Assembly (NCBI GenBank): GCA_963585895.1 | Contig: OY757915.1 | Coordinates: 96,674,905 to 96,738,904, forward strand | Source of the DNA: Sepioteuthis lessoniana | Lineage: Eukaryota; Mollusca; Cephalopoda; Myopsida; Loliginidae | Reading direction: 5' to 3' | DNA length: 64,000 nucleotides | Part shown: positions 21,053 through 32,053 of the stretch, in pieces | How the letters are laid out: each line of letters opens with the position of its first letter | Numbering within the stretch: position 1 is the stretch's first letter | Program-made: the position numbers and the translations under genes | Notes under the pieces: model-generated | Told to the model about the DNA's origin: nothing | Database searches by the model: none | Seen by the model: the letters and a program-made list of their open reading frames with translations, nothing else

Positions 21053-22160
21053 CTCTTGGCTAGGGCCGTAGAATATGCTGACTGCATCTTTACAGAGGGG
21101 TATGACATTAAACAATCTGATGGTGAGACTCTAGGCACGGAGCTCTAAGTAATGTGGAGTACCCCTTCATTGTCATTGCTCCTAGGTCCACTTAGATCCG
21201 GTGTAGCATCTCCTAATAGAGTCCTATCTATGGGTCGAATAGAAATGTTTAAAATTTAAATTGTGTGTAAACATGATTTATGTTAAATTGAAATGTTTGT
21301 AATAGAACTGTTTGACCATTTAATTGTGTGTAAACAAATGACAGTCAAATTAAATACTTAGTGATACATAGCAATACTTGGAACCATTTGACTGTGTGTA
21401 AACGAATGATTTATGTTAAATTGAACTGTTAGAAATTGAAATATTTGACCATTTAACTGTATGTAAACAAATGAATGATGTTTAATTGAATTGTTAGTGA
21501 TACGTAACAATACTTGGAATCATTTAACCTGTGTTTAAACAAATGGTTTATGTTAAATTGAACTGTTAGAAATTAAAATGTTTGACCATTAAACTGTGTA
21601 TAAACAAATGACTGTCAAATTGAATACTTAGTGATACATAGCAATACTTGGAACCATTTAACTGTGTGCGAATGAATTAATTGTGTTCAATTGAATAATT
21701 AGAGTTAAATAGCAATAATTTGAACCATTTCACTGTGTGCAAACACATGATTAATATTGAATAGAATTATTAGTGTTAGATAGCAATAATTGAAACTACG
21801 TATTTAACTGTGTAGAAACAACAGTAAAACTTGTGGGTAAACAAATTCGTTCTAACTTATTTAAAAATGAAATTACCTACAAATTATTCCCTCTCAAATC
21901 ATGTACGTATATCCATTTACCTCTATGCAAACAAATGATTAATAGTAAATAGAATTATTCGTGTTATATAAAGAATACTTGAAACCATTTAACTGAGTAC
22001 AAAGAATGAGCTTAGGCTCGTTTAAAATGTTATCAACAAAATGTGTTTACAAATAATATATATCTAATATATATTTATAAACATGATTTGGCATTAAATG
22101 AACTACAATGGTTGATATATCATAAAACCAAACCCAACCCAACCCAACCCAACCCAACCA
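21053..22160 (+). mobile_element. Family A copy, full length (about 1.1 kb)
   Basis: The longest uninterrupted copy. 5' module at 21,055-21,240, at least eight degenerate monomers, then TTTGGCATTAAATGAACTAC, GGTTGATATATCATAAAACC and an (AACCC)n tail at 22,130-22,160. No open frame of note. Confidence 0.9.
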
Positions 22161-22325
22161 TCGTTTTTAGCGTTTCATTTTATGATTTATTTTAAAATGA
22201 AAATCAATAAGAATCAATAAATAGCTTGAATTGAAAAATTAAAAAAAAACGCGAAAAATTAAATAAAACGCGAAAATATAAAGAGAAATATCTAGACCTT
22301 GCAAAAGAACTGAAAATCCCCATCA

Positions 22326-22365
22326 ACACACACACACACACACATAGAGGTGGAATAGGAAGGTG

Positions 22366-22399
<34 letters not shown>

Positions 22400-22437
22400 A
22401 TGATAATAATAATAATGATAATAATAATAATAAAACA
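22326..22437. repeat. (AC)n, (CTA)n and (AAT)n microsatellites
   Basis: (AC)9 near 22,326-22,344, (CTA)12 near 22,362-22,398, then AAT-type repeats to 22,437. The bases just before (AAATATAAAGAGAAATATCTAGACCTTGC then AAAAGAACTGAAA) match the RLE-LINE C-terminal region, so this may be a decayed LINE end. Confidence 0.8.
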
Positions 22438-22584
22438 GGCTTGCTAACCTTTATTCTACGCCAGACACACAGATATGAATACTTAGATATAAATATACTG
22501 AAATAAATAGATGCGAACCGATATAGAAAAGTAATGAAAGTTACGAATTGATTAAATGAGTGAGAGATAGAGAGAGAGGGGGGG

Positions 22585-22862
22585 TGCGTTGGCGTAACGG
22601 TTATAGTCGTAAATAATGGACGGGACGACCCGAGTTTAAGTTCTAGACGAAGCTGTTTGCGTTTCAATTCGCGTTAATGATCTTGGGAAAAGCATAAATT
22701 CTTCTTTTCTCCCATCTCTTTGATTAAGACAGACTGAATTCTTTAGTCTTGGCAGGGCAATCGGTCTGAAAAAAGAAAAACTAAATCTAAACTAGCTGTA
22801 CTCCATTTAATAATTAACCTTTTGTCACAACTTAACAGTGAAAAATGGAGGGATTGGGTAGA
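22585..22862 (+). mobile_element. SINE B copy, old
   Basis: Head GTGCGTTGGCGTAACGGTTATAG, B box GAGTTTAAGTTCTAG, and a 3' end with GGAGGGATTGGGTA. Many substitutions. It is followed by an (GA)n run. Confidence 0.75.
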
Positions 22863-22865
22863 GAG

Positions 22866-23045
22866 AGAGAGAGGGGGGTTGTGGTTACTTTCGCATACCA
22901 GCATTACTGAAGTGAATTCGATTTCAACATTGTGCCCCACAATTGTGGTCGGTTACCAGACTAGGCAAACCTTACTGTGCAGTGATAGTTAACATGTTGT
23001 GAATCATTGTAAGGAGTAAGATCTTAACTGTGTACGCCATGGATA
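22866..23045 (+). mobile_element. SINE E copy
   Basis: Words TGTGGTTACTTTCGCATACC, GAATTCGATTTCAACATTG (B-box like), GTGGTCGGTTACCAGACTAG and ACTGTGCAGTGATAG recur in the other SINE E copies (23,665, 28,612 and 38,235). tRNA-like head, no recognised tail. Confidence 0.6.
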
Positions 23046-23063
23046 GACAAACACACATACACT

Positions 23064-23067
<4 letters not shown>

Positions 23068-23108
<41 letters not shown>
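23068..23108. repeat. (AG)n microsatellite
   Basis: About 19 AG units. Confidence 0.95.
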
Positions 23109-23109
<1 letters not shown>

Positions 23110-23337
23110 CAGAAATACATTGATATGAATAGGGAGTCACTCGTTAGTCTTGAAAATTATTAGTAATGATATCAACCCTCACTGTGCGTTCCATACCATT
23201 GTGTTTTATGTCACAACTAAACTAAACTTAATCATTTACTATTTCATACTAACATTAAGTACACAAACTTTATCTTGGATTTTACAAGTGCCTTTTTTCA
23301 TGGTACAATTGTGAGCAAGCTCGTCTATATTTAGTTT

Positions 23338-23560
23338 AGTTTCTTTGTTTAATGGCTTATCAACCTTCGTGAGTTATTTAATGCCAAATCCATCCTTATT
23401 GAAGAACAGCAGTGATACTATTTAACCCATAAGTGGATGGTGAGAATAGGGGGTTCATAACTTTCGCAAGGTTATTAGACCGAAAGTGAACGTAATAGCG
23501 AACTTGTTTACTCCGAGGCTGCAGTCTAGGACTTTTGCCATTACGACACGGGACTTCCCT
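23338..23560 (-). mobile_element. SINE C copy
   Basis: Plus-strand words: TTTCTTTGTTTAATGGCTTATCAACC (reverse of the tail), GAACAGCAGTGATACTATTT, and ATTACGACACGGGACTTCCC (reverse of the head). Full length. Confidence 0.88.
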
Positions 23561-23664
23561 CCCCAGACTCGTCTTTGTAGAGCAATGAATACTGGGTAGT
23601 TAGTTCAATCCTTACTTACTTCCGTATATTTATGAAATTGTGCGACATTTAAGCTCCACTTAGT

Positions 23665-23745
23665 CGTGGTGTGATGGTTAGCAAGCTAATTTCAAAAATC
23701 AATTACTTTTGAGTAATGAGATCGTTTCTCACTAGGTGTGCTATA
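23665..23745 (+). mobile_element. SINE E head fragment
   Basis: TAGTCGTGGTGTGATGGTTAGC followed by a degraded B-box region. Truncated after about 80 bp. Confidence 0.5.
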
Positions 23746-24013
23746 ATTATGACTTTCTGCTACATCTAATATATTTTTTCTTTTTTGTGGTTGTTTTTTT
23801 TTTCTTTCTTTATTACAGCGTCTCATTGTGGTCAAATGGTGATCAAACTAGTCAACCAGATAAATTAATATTGATGAGTAAGTTCAATTTTTATTTGGTA
23901 CCCATTACTTTGGGTAAAGTTAGACTTACTTTTTTTAAGGTACCTCGTGTCATATAATACTTAGCGAACATAATGAGCAAACTCTTACCATTTTAATCAT
24001 CCATGAAAAAATA

Positions 24014-24464
24014 TGTTACATGATCAGCATTTACGTTTTGAGCGTCCTCGGGGTGAAGTGTTTAACTGTTCGATAGCAACAGGAAGGTTCTGTTGACATG
24101 CCGTATAAGTTGGGTGAGTGGCGTGACAGGATGTGCACCTGCTTTCTACGGTCAACGGGACGATGCCCCAACGGAAATGCCGCGTGGGTTACATGGATGG
24201 CATAGCAGGATGTCCTGTCCACTTACTTCCTAAGGTAAACAGGACACAGGTGCTCGTCAGCGGAAGTGCCACGTGAGTTGCAGGGGTGGCATGCTAGACT
24301 GGAGGCGTGTCCACGCGCAGCGCGTAGGTGGAAGGTGTGGCCACAGGGATTGCGTGGGTGTCCTGAAAATTATATAAACCGGGAAAGAATTTCGACCCCG
24401 GCAGAATGAAGCATAAAGATAGAGAAGTTTCACAGAAAATTGCACCATTTCCCCTACTGTCCTT
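24014..24464 (+). mobile_element. LTR-like repeat, copy 1 (3'-truncated)
   Basis: Shares with 57,492-58,001 a 60-70 bp internal repeat (GCGTGGGTTACATGGATGGC and relatives), the stretch GGATTGCGTGGGTGTCCTG and a TATA-like TATATAAA at 24,371-24,378, then GAATTTCGACC. Local GC content is high. It looks like the promoter part of an LTR (TGTTAC start), joined at 24,465 to a SINE C tail. Identity as an LTR is an inference. Confidence 0.5.
24371..24378 (+). promoter_or_regulatory. TATA-box-like motif in the LTR-like repeat
   Basis: TATATAAA inside the conserved block. The related copy has CATATAAC at 57,787-57,794 in the same context. Confidence 0.4.
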
Positions 24465-24528
24465 CAACAAAGATGGCTTGGGCATTAAATAACCCATGAA
24501 GGTTAATATGTCATTAAACAAAGAAACT
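24465..24528 (+). mobile_element. SINE C tail fragment
   Basis: CAACAAAGATGGCTTGGGC then ATTAAATAACCCATGAAGG and TCATTAAACAAAGAAAC: the 3' end of family C only. It is the target of the solo LTR that follows. Confidence 0.8.
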
Positions 24529-24881
24529 GTTGGGTATCACCCACCTTTTTCCACACAATGAACAAGTCCATCTGCCATATATAGCAGTAGCTACTAATAC
24601 CAGGGCAGACTAGAAGGTGAAAAGCAGCTTCTTATAGAAATAGCATTAGAGCGTTGGAGACTGGAGATCGCATTAGATCACCTTACTTGCTACTGTAATA
24701 ACGGAAGCCAATACTATCGTTGGACTATATCTTTATTCTGTATTCACTAATCCAATGTTCTTGTCTACTAATAGTCTCTCTATTGTATATACTTTTTCCT
24801 GAGAATATATCTCTATTTCCTCTCATATCGTGGGTTGTCCTTTATTTAATATTACAAGCGTTCACTAACCAGAACGCAACA
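24529..24881. mobile_element. Solo LTR, 353 bp, 5-bp target duplication
   Basis: Begins TGTTGGGTATCACCC and ends CAGAACGCAACA. GAAAC flanks both sides (24524-24528 and 24882-24886). Its TGTTG...CAACA ends resemble those of the LTR at 15031, but the interior is different, so it belongs to another family. Confidence 0.88.
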
Positions 24882-24886
24882 GAAAC

Positions 24887-25309
24887 AGAAACTGAATATA
24901 TTTTCTCTTAAAATTAGACGTATTTTCAAAGTGGCTATTTCTTTATTTTTAAAGTGGCTATTTATTTACTTTCTTCACAACTAGATATTTATTAAACCTT
25001 GCTTAGACTGATAAAGAGTCACAATTATGAAGCATCGAGTGAGGCAGTTTACAGACACTTCAAGAAAATTAACAGTGATTAATTCTTTCATGTTCCAGAA
25101 GACTGTGAATATGACCTTCATACTAACCACTGGCTTGAACGAAACTATTTGCTTTCATGTATATTCCCCATCTGAGGAATGGGTGGTGAAGTTATTGAAA
25201 ATATCAATTTTCTCCCAATTTGGATTTCAATAATCTATTCTGTCACGGTGATTAATATGCCATTAAAAAAGAAATCAAAGTAAACCAATATTTTCGTAAT
25301 GTAGTTTAC
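24887..25309. other. Unassigned stretch
   Basis: Short open frames only. A SINE C tail scrap (GGTGATTAATATGCCATTAA) is at about 25,246-25,270. Confidence 0.5.
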
Positions 25310-25482
25310 TTTAATTATAAATAAATAGTGCTCAATATTGGCAACAGAGCATATGTAGATCTAAGTTAGAATAGCGTAGGCGTAGAGTCAACGGCACTTG
25401 GTGACTGTCAGTTTCGCACCTACAAGATCATCTGGCTGAGCTCGGTCTTATCTTGGTCGCAGAGGCGAGAAACTGATAGTCA
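25310..25482 (+). repeat. Repeat H, copy 1
   Basis: Shares AGTGCTCAATATTGGCAACAG and the pair GACTGTCAGTTTCGC ... GGCGAGAAACTGATAGTC with 52,560-52,700. The pair is an internal inverted repeat about 70 bp apart, so the RNA could form a hairpin. Confidence 0.65.
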
Positions 25483-25536
25483 TCATGTGCAATTATCCCT
25501 GTGTCTACGCTCACTTAGATCTATCATTCTCTCTCT

Positions 25537-25564
25537 CTCTCTATAAATATATATTTATAGAGAG
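25537..25564. repeat. 28-bp perfect palindrome
   Basis: CTCTCTATAAATAT followed by ATATTTATAGAGAG, flanked by (CT)n and (GA)n that continue the pairing imperfectly. Confidence 0.9.
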
Positions 25565-25599
25565 TGATAGAGAGGAGAGAGAGAGAGAACGAGTGATCT

Positions 25600-26237
25600 C
25601 TATGCGACCTTATGGACAATTTTTCATTTTCTCTTCTCTTAAAATTCTCATCTCTCATATTCTCCTTTTCTTCTTTTTTCTCTTCTTTTCTTTTTCTTTC
25701 TCACGTTTATTTTCCCTTCCTTATACAGTCTTACTCTGTCACTCTTTCTTCTACAGCATCATTTTCTCCCCTTTTTTCTTCCTATCCAAAAAAAAAAAAA
25801 AAAAAAATTACATTTCGAATTTAGCTCCCACGAGCAATTCCGGAAAGGAAAACGTCTGTTCTTTTAAATATCAGATATTATATTACTGAGAGAAGCGTTA
25901 GCTGCTGACCTTAGTGTTCGTCATTGTAGACCTCCCTAGGCACAGTGATAATTAAATAGAATTATGAAGTGAATGAAGGCAAATTTTTATCGTCTTCATA
26001 TGACTGATTCCCGACATGTGACGTCACAGTTGTAACGGATGAACAAAGTAGGTGAACAGAGGCGTAAAAATGACGGATAACCTCCGTAGATATGTATTTT
26101 CTTTTCTTTTTTTCTTTTTTTTATATTTTTTTAATAGTAAATCAATTATAAAGATTTTCAACCACAAAAATGACAAACATTTTGATTCTAACGTGACCAC
26201 TATAAAGGTGGGAGAGAAAATATTTTCTTTTCTTTAT
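25600..26237. other. Unassigned, pyrimidine-rich tract
   Basis: T/C-rich 25,620-25,780, then a poly-A run at 25,789-25,807. No gene recognised. A CRE-like TGTGACGTCACA is at about 26,018. Confidence 0.5.
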
Positions 26238-26290
26238 ACTATTAGGTTGGTGAGAAAGTTTCCTGCATTTTTATAGCGAATCATTTTACT
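26238..26290 (+). mobile_element. Mariner terminal repeat remnant
   Basis: TATTAGGTTGGTGAGAAAGT is a typical mariner left-end sequence. No second end or transposase is seen nearby; a SINE B follows at 26,305. Confidence 0.5.
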
Positions 26291-26304
26291 AGCGTAAATT
26301 CATA

Positions 26305-26600
26305 GCTCTCAGGCGCGCTTAGTGTAACGGCTATCGTCGAAGGAAATGTAATCTGCGACTCGAATTAAAATTCTGGACGACGCTGTTTACGTTTAACTTT
26401 GCGCTAATGCACTTTTGGAAGGCATGAATCCATCTGTATTCCTCTAAGCTACGGATTAAAAGTAGAGCATCTTGTGTTCTTTTGTCTTGGTTAGACAGTC
26501 AGTCTAGAAGAAGGAAATCTCTGTGATCAAACCAGCTATACTCTGTTTAAGATTGACCTTGTGTCGCATCCTGTTCGTGGCAGAGGTGTTGGGTAAATAT
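26305..26600 (+). mobile_element. SINE B copy, old
   Basis: Head GCGCGCTTAGTGTAACGGCTATCG; CTTTTGGAAGGCATGAATCC in the central domain; 3' end GGCAGAGGTGTTGGGTAAATA. Diverged. Confidence 0.8.
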
Positions 26601-26729
26601 ATACACAGTAATTAAAGTGGGAGTTTAAAATACGAACGCGTTTTTGTCAGCTTCTTTCGTTATCCGGGACCAAGTGCCAAACTTTTTGATACACTCGACA
26701 ATATAACACGACCAGCAAAATCACTGGTT

Positions 26730-26930
26730 GTCTTGATTGCTCTGGAAAAGGTACTTTTTCACTACATTATCCAAACAAGTTGACTGACTTTTTTCTTTAG
26801 TCTAGGTAAGTCAACCAGTCTAGGAGAAAGAAAACTCTTAATTCAAACCAGCTTTACTGCACTTAAAAATGGACTTTGTCTTAGATCTCGCCCATGGTGG
26901 AGTGGTTGGGTTGGGTAAGTGCATAAATTC
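26730..26930 (+). mobile_element. SINE B 3' part
   Basis: GTCAACCAGTCTAGGAGAAAG and the tail GGTGGAGTGGTTGGG. The tRNA-like half is missing. Confidence 0.7.
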
Positions 26931-26965
26931 ACAACATAATTATCCAGTTATTAAAGTATTTTTTG

Positions 26966-27098
26966 TGAGCTTAGCGTAACCTTTAGCGTCGTAGGAAATG
27001 CACTCGGTTACTTGAGTTCAAATCCTAGACGCGGCTGTTTACATTTCACTTAACACTAATGCCCTTGAGGAATGCATAAATCTGCTTCTGCCGCTTTC
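26966..27098 (+). mobile_element. SINE B 5' part
   Basis: GAGCTTAGCGTAACCTTTAGCG, the B box GAGTTCAAATCCTAG and the start of the central domain. Truncated after AATGCATAAATCTGC. Confidence 0.75.
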
Positions 27099-27177
27099 AT
27101 GGGTTTACATAGTGACAAGATATACGCCCGTTTTGTCTTCAGTCCTGTCTGTGTATTACTCGGTTCAGAAAATACAA

Positions 27178-27626
27178 TTTGGTTTGGTTTGGTTCGGTTT
27201 TATGACATATCAACCATTGTATCTTATTTAAAGCCAAATACTGTTTATTCATATACATTAAATATATATATGATTTGTAAACACACTTTTATATAACATT
27301 TTAAAGCGAGCCTGAGCTTTTTTTGCACACAGGTAAATGGCTTCAAGTTTTGTTATATAACAGTCACAATCTAAAATCAGTAATTTGTTTGCACACAGTT
27401 TGTTCTATTTAACCCATAGATAGGACCATATCACCTGTTTCTAATCTTGGTTAGAGTGGACCTGGGAGCAATGGCAATTAAGGGGTACTTCACATTCCCC
27501 ATATCTCCAAGGTTAGAGCCTCGCCATCAGATAGTTTAAAGTCATGTCAAGGACATTCATTGGGGAAGTCTTACTCCTCTGCAGAGATGCAGTCGGTGTA
27601 TTCTATAGCCCCAGCTGAGTGGGCTA
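27178..27626 (-). mobile_element. Family A copy, complete
   Basis: Tail GGTTTGGTTTGGTTCGG at 27,179-27,195 and 5' end at about 27,625. Flanks CAGAAAATAC (27166-27175) and CAGGAAATAC (27627-27636) are a 10-bp target duplication with one mismatch. Confidence 0.88.
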
Positions 27627-27784
27627 CAGGAAATACGGATGAGAATTAACGCTCATACGTGTCTTGTAAAAGTACGAAGTATTCAGAGCCAATGACAAAT
27701 ATCAAAGTACAATGACAAGTATTAAAGTACATTTTCATTCGATCACAAGAAATAAGAGAAAAGAAAGATTTTTTCGATGTCATA

Positions 27785-28280
27785 TTCATCATCATCATCA
27801 TATCGCGCTGGTAGCACGGATATCCCTGACCCTCTCTCGCCACTCCTCCCTATCGTTCATCGCCCTAGGTAGGTCTTCAGGACAACATCCCGTATCCTCA
27901 CATAGCTGCTGAATGTACGTTCGTGCTGGTCGTCCTGCTTTTGCGTGGCCATGTGTGGGGATACATAAGAGTACATCTCTTATGAGTTCATCTCTGCTTC
28001 TCCAGCAGTGTCCCGCATGTCTGGTTCGTCTAACCTGAATAGTTTTCGTGATAGGGGGTAGGTGGCCGTACAGTTGGTGTCTTGTGGGGTGTTGCTGCCA
28101 GGACTTGTTCAGGATTGCACGCAGCATTCTTGTGTAATTGCCATCTAGCTTCTTCTCCAGCCGTTTTGTTAGCGTCCATGTAGTGCAGCCATATAGCAGT
28201 ATCGATGTGACCGCTGCCTGGAAGAAACTGCGTTTCATTTTATTGGTTAGGTCTGATTTCCATATAATCGATAGCATGGA
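27785..28280 (-). pseudogene. APE-LINE 3' fragment, long open frame
   Basis: An open frame of 163 codons on minus covers the C-terminal domain: FFQAAVTSILLYGCTTWTLT, KKLDGNYTRMLRAILNKSW, RRTRHAGHCWRSRDELIRDV, RPARTYIQQLCEDTGC and WRERVRDIRATS. This is the domain downstream of RT, with a possible conserved H/C pattern. The tail is (CAT)n on plus at 27,786-27,799. The copy is 5'-truncated, not inverted. The absence of stops suggests it is fairly young. Confidence 0.9.
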
Positions 28281-28329
28281 TATAACCACTAAAATGAGTA
28301 AATATAAATCAAAAATACATGAGGCAACA

Positions 28330-28590
28330 TCTTATATTTACCCAAACCCTCTGCACGAGCAGGATACGATACAAGCGAAATTTAACAGGTTCGAATTCTG
28401 AGTTTTCCTTCTCCTAGACTGGTTGACATACCAAGGTGAAAGAGTTCAATTAGTCCTTCTATAGTTAGATTCATACTTTTCGCGAGGGTATTAGCACCAT
28501 GTGAAAAGCAAGCAGCCTCGTCGAGGATTTGAACTCGCATTGCTGTATTCATTTTCTAAGACGGTAACCATTACACCACGAGCGCATAAG
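28330..28590 (-). mobile_element. SINE B copy
   Basis: Plus-strand words CCAAACCCTCTGCACGAGCAGG, TTCGCGAGGGTATTAG and GATTTGAACTCGCATTGC; head at 28,590 (ATTACACCACGAGCGC). Confidence 0.88.
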
Positions 28591-28611
28591 GCAACACTAT
28601 AAAATGTAAAT

Positions 28612-28860
28612 TCGGGTTCGCCGTGAATTAATGATTAGTATACTAATTAAACAGAGAATTACTACAGTGTAATGATTTCGATCCTCATTGGGTTCCTCGC
28701 GATCATGGCTTTGTGTTCGACTAAGGCAAACTTAGTAAGTACCTGTGACCTGCCATGTAGCTGAAGTAGATACGGGAGTCTTATTCATGACAGGGATCAG
28801 TGTTCGTGCACAATGGAAAGTCAGGATTTCGAGGGCTGATTTTCTAGGTAGGCCTTTCAA
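28612..28860 (+). mobile_element. SINE E copy, longest
   Basis: GGTTCGCCGTGAATTAATG (head), GATTTCGATCCTCATTGGG (B-box like), GACTAAGGCAAACTTAG and CTGTGACCTGCC. The 3' end is not defined. Confidence 0.6.
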
Positions 28861-29029
28861 CATCTCATTTTCTTCTCTGGTGCAATATTAAGTTAAACGT
28901 GAATATTTATTAATGACTTGGAACTCGGATTAAAAAAAAACTTTCTCTAACAGGTAGATTTTTTAATTTTTGTGAAAAGTGTCTCTGCAAAACCCCAGGG
29001 GCTCTTATATACTATCAGTGTCACAAGAA

Positions 29030-29275
29030 GCTTACTCGGCGTAACGGTTCTTGTTCGAGGAAATGGAGTCGGTGACTCAAGTCTAAATCCTGGACGAGTT
29101 TGACAGCGTTTTACTTTGCACTAATGCTTTTTGGAAAGGCATGAACATAGCTATATCAATAGTAGGGCAGAGTAAGTTCTTTTGAAGGAAAACTCAGATC
29201 TCAAACCATCAGTAATCTGTTTAAAAATTCACCTTGTGTCTGCTGGTGGTGGGAAGGCTTAGGTCAATTTATATC
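29030..29275 (+). mobile_element. SINE B copy, old
   Basis: AGCTTACTCGGCGTAACGG head, TCTAAATCCTGGACGAG box, TTTGGAAAGGCATGAAC central domain and a decayed 3' end. Confidence 0.75.
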
Positions 29276-29427
29276 ACTGTCAATATATCATGTATGTAAC
29301 ATATCATATTAGCCACTCGCGGATAATCATTGCTTTCATCACAATCTACCAAATGTTTTGAATCACTGAGTCACTATCAGAAAACGATGCCTCAGAACTT
29401 TAAAAAATATCGCAAAGTTTTTCAGAA

Positions 29428-29485
29428 AAAGGAGCTCCCGTGGTGTAGTGGCTAACGTGTAGGACTGCGACATCATAGATCTCAG
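29428..29485 (+). mobile_element. SINE C head fragment
   Basis: GGAGCTCCCGTGGTGTAGTGG followed by GGACTGCGACATC, then unrelated sequence. Confidence 0.6.
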
Positions 29486-29584
29486 AAGTACAGGATGAAG
29501 AAGTGAAATTAGGAATATTCTTGTATAATAATAAACGACTCTATTATAAAACAAGATTCATCTTAATTTTTAAAAAATAAACAA

Positions 29585-30252
29585 AAGAAGAAAATAGACA
29601 CAAAACAGTAAATTTACTCAATATGGCCGCCATTTTTTTTTTCGATTATTGTATCAACTAACCATCGAAACGATTTGCATGCCTTCAAAATAAATTCTTC
29701 AGACATTTTATTCTATTCCTCCTCAATAGCAGTCTGAAGTGAACCAATATTTGGATGAGAAGTTGCATTTGTTTTGTTTTCTAAAATGATCCATATAGCT
29801 TAATCTAGAGGGGTTAAGGTCTAGGCTAAAATCTTGTTTAATTGCTGTCCTCACAGTTTTCTCCTGGACTTGCAAGTCATCATCTTGCTTTCTTATTCAC
29901 ATAATGGGGTCCTTCTTAATCGCCGTACCGAGAGCAGTTTAAAAGCCTTCTTTTCGTTTTTTTTTTGTCTTTTTCCTTAAAAGGCTCATTTTCAGTAAAA
30001 GATTTTTCTTTGCTTTGTATACAGTTAACAAAGAAACTTTGGCTTGGTTTCGGCGTTAAGCATATACGTGGCTCTTTGTCGTTTCTTTTCTTGCTCACTC
30101 ATATTGGGCTGAATTTTAATTTAAAAATTTGCTTGAATAACAGAGCTAATCATGAAAATTTTGATTTATCGCGTTTTTTTAAAAAAAATTAGACAAATCA
30201 AAATAAAATAAAACGTTTAAAAAATTATTCCATGTTTTGTTTCCGCACCCTG
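29585..30252 (-). pseudogene. Mariner-like (Tc1/mariner superfamily) transposase remnant
   Basis: Minus strand, several frames. An N-terminal-to-middle part reads EPRICLTPKPSQSFFVNCIQ and KEKSFTENEPFKEKD (about 30,080-29,980). The C-terminal end reads TSHPNIGSLQTAIEEEWNKM and KACKSFR (about 29,760-29,660), the region that in this family follows the last catalytic aspartate. The plus-strand right end TTGTTTCCGCACCCTGTATA (about 30,238-30,257) may be the terminal inverted repeat. The catalytic core between them is lost and the left terminus was not found. Confidence 0.6.
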
Positions 30253-30257
30253 TATAT

Positions 30258-30539
30258 TCCTCGTTATCGCTTCTATATTTAAGCACTTGGGATGGTGTTT
30301 TATTTGGTAGTCTAAACCACATCTAGCAATAGAAGGCTTAAATACCGTATTTGACAGCTTATACGACGTACTTTTTTCTCACAAAAAGTCACCCTACGTC
30401 TTATTAGGTCGTGAGTTACTGGCTAATTGGTTTCTAGTGCTGCAGTGGGTCTTACATTAAACTACAAACAAAAGTAAACACAGTAACAATCACTTCTATA
30501 CCAACAACGGCATCTTTATTTTAAGGGAACAATGAATAA
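30258..30539. other. Unassigned stretch
   Basis: No gene or repeat recognised. Confidence 0.5.
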
Positions 30540-30780
30540 GTTTGGTTTCTTTGTTTTTAATGGCATATCAACACTGGTAGGTTATCTAATGCCAAAGACA
30601 TCCCTCTAGAAGAACAGTAGTGGTACTATTTAATCGATACCTGGGAGGATGAGGGGGTTCATACTTTTCTCAAAGGTATTTGTTCGAAAATAAAGGTAAT
30701 AACACGACGGGAATTCGAACTGGCTTACTACGATTCTGCAGTCTAGCGTTTTAACCATTACACCACGAGGACACCCCAGT
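30540..30780 (-). mobile_element. SINE C copy with near-perfect target duplication
   Basis: Full-length copy: tail reverse TTTGGTTTCTTTGTTTTTAATGG at 30,540 and head reverse ACCATTACACCACGAGGACACC near 30,772. Flanks AACAATGAAT (30528-30537) and AACAATTAAT (about 30,781-30,790) differ at one base. Confidence 0.85.
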
Positions 30781-30790
30781 AACAATTAAT

Positions 30791-31628
30791 GATGGTAGCA
30801 CTAAGTGATGCTTTATATGAAATAATACCAGTCAGGAAAAAAATTAAATGAAGACGCTTAACCATACATATATCTTAGCTAACTAATAATGTTTTTAAAT
30901 GTAAAATATTGAGAATTAAGGTTCTGGAAACAAATAAAACTTTAAAAATGAATTTATAGAGGTGAAGGCTACAAATGTCTGGCAAAAACTCTTCACGTGA
31001 CATTCATACTTATAATCCGTTTATTCATGTTGTAAATTAAGGTTGTATCTTATAAGCCGTTTAATTCGGTTGATAGAACTTGAGTTCATAACCAAAGTAC
31101 GAATTACTGCTTAGGATGGTATGAAAAAAAAAAAAAAAGTATTATTACATTGAATGAATATTATCAAATCTAAGTAATAGTCTTGTTTCAATTTTGTTAT
31201 CTCAATATTTTATATTTTACTCTTGATAAACTTTTCATGAAGCAAGAAGTTTAAAAGCAGAGGTTTTCTCCTAGGTTAGTAAGTGCTTACTCTCATAACT
31301 GAGTAAATACTTGGGCGAAACCCCTCTCTCCCAAGTCACACAGTCTGAATTAGTCTCGCTTGAACCCAACTAACAATGATGACCTCTTTGAGTGTGTGTC
31401 TCATTTACAAGTGTTTCGACTCTTAAGTGATCAAGTGAAAGAGTTTTTTTTTCTTTTTCAAGAAATGTCTGCGTAGTTAAGGATACTGTATCTAACACTG
31501 AGACTAATGCTGACTAGTTATATCGCGGATAGGGTGTATCAAATACATCAGAACCCATTCATTCTAAACCTTACATATATATTCATATATCTAATACTAA
31601 AAACGTATATTATAATTGAGTGGAAATT
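30791..31628. other. Unassigned AT-rich stretch
   Basis: No gene or known repeat. A small hairpin CTTGGGCGAAACCCC...CCCAAG lies near 31,311-31,336. Confidence 0.5.
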
Positions 31629-31790
31629 ATTTTACTATAGTAAGTGATTTTATCATAGAAACACATTGCGTATTATTTTACTAAAGAAATGCCTGGTATT
31701 TTATTCATAGCTGTTTACGTAACCCATTATAATAAGGGTAGGATTTATTAAACAAATATGTCAAAACATACATTTTTTTCTAATCATTAC
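31629..31790 (+). repeat. Direct repeat flanking the mariner (left)
   Basis: AAGTGATTTTATCATAGAAAC ... ATTTATTAAACAAATATGTC; matches 37,764-37,975 in the same orientation. Confidence 0.75.
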
Positions 31791-32053
31791 ATATATCAGG
31801 TTGAAACGAACGTTATGTCCGATTATAGAATATATATTATAAATGCCTATAGAAATATCCAATCATTAACATAACCTACATTGCTTCATAGAATTTCATT
31901 CTATTTGCCAAACTTATAGATGCTATGCTTGTAAAATTCTTTGGATTTGGATGGCAAATATGCAACCAGCTTATGGTCAACCTCTTCTCTTAATACCAAT
32001 CTAAGACCATCCAATGCTTCTGTAATCGCTTTTTGTGAATCATTGCTTACACT

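Noticed and set aside
22323-22667. 114-codon frame on minus
   Set aside because: Composed of (AC)n, (CTA)n and SINE sequence.
25485-25889. 134-codon phenylalanine/serine-rich frame
   Set aside because: Encoded by a T/C-rich tract and poly-A run.
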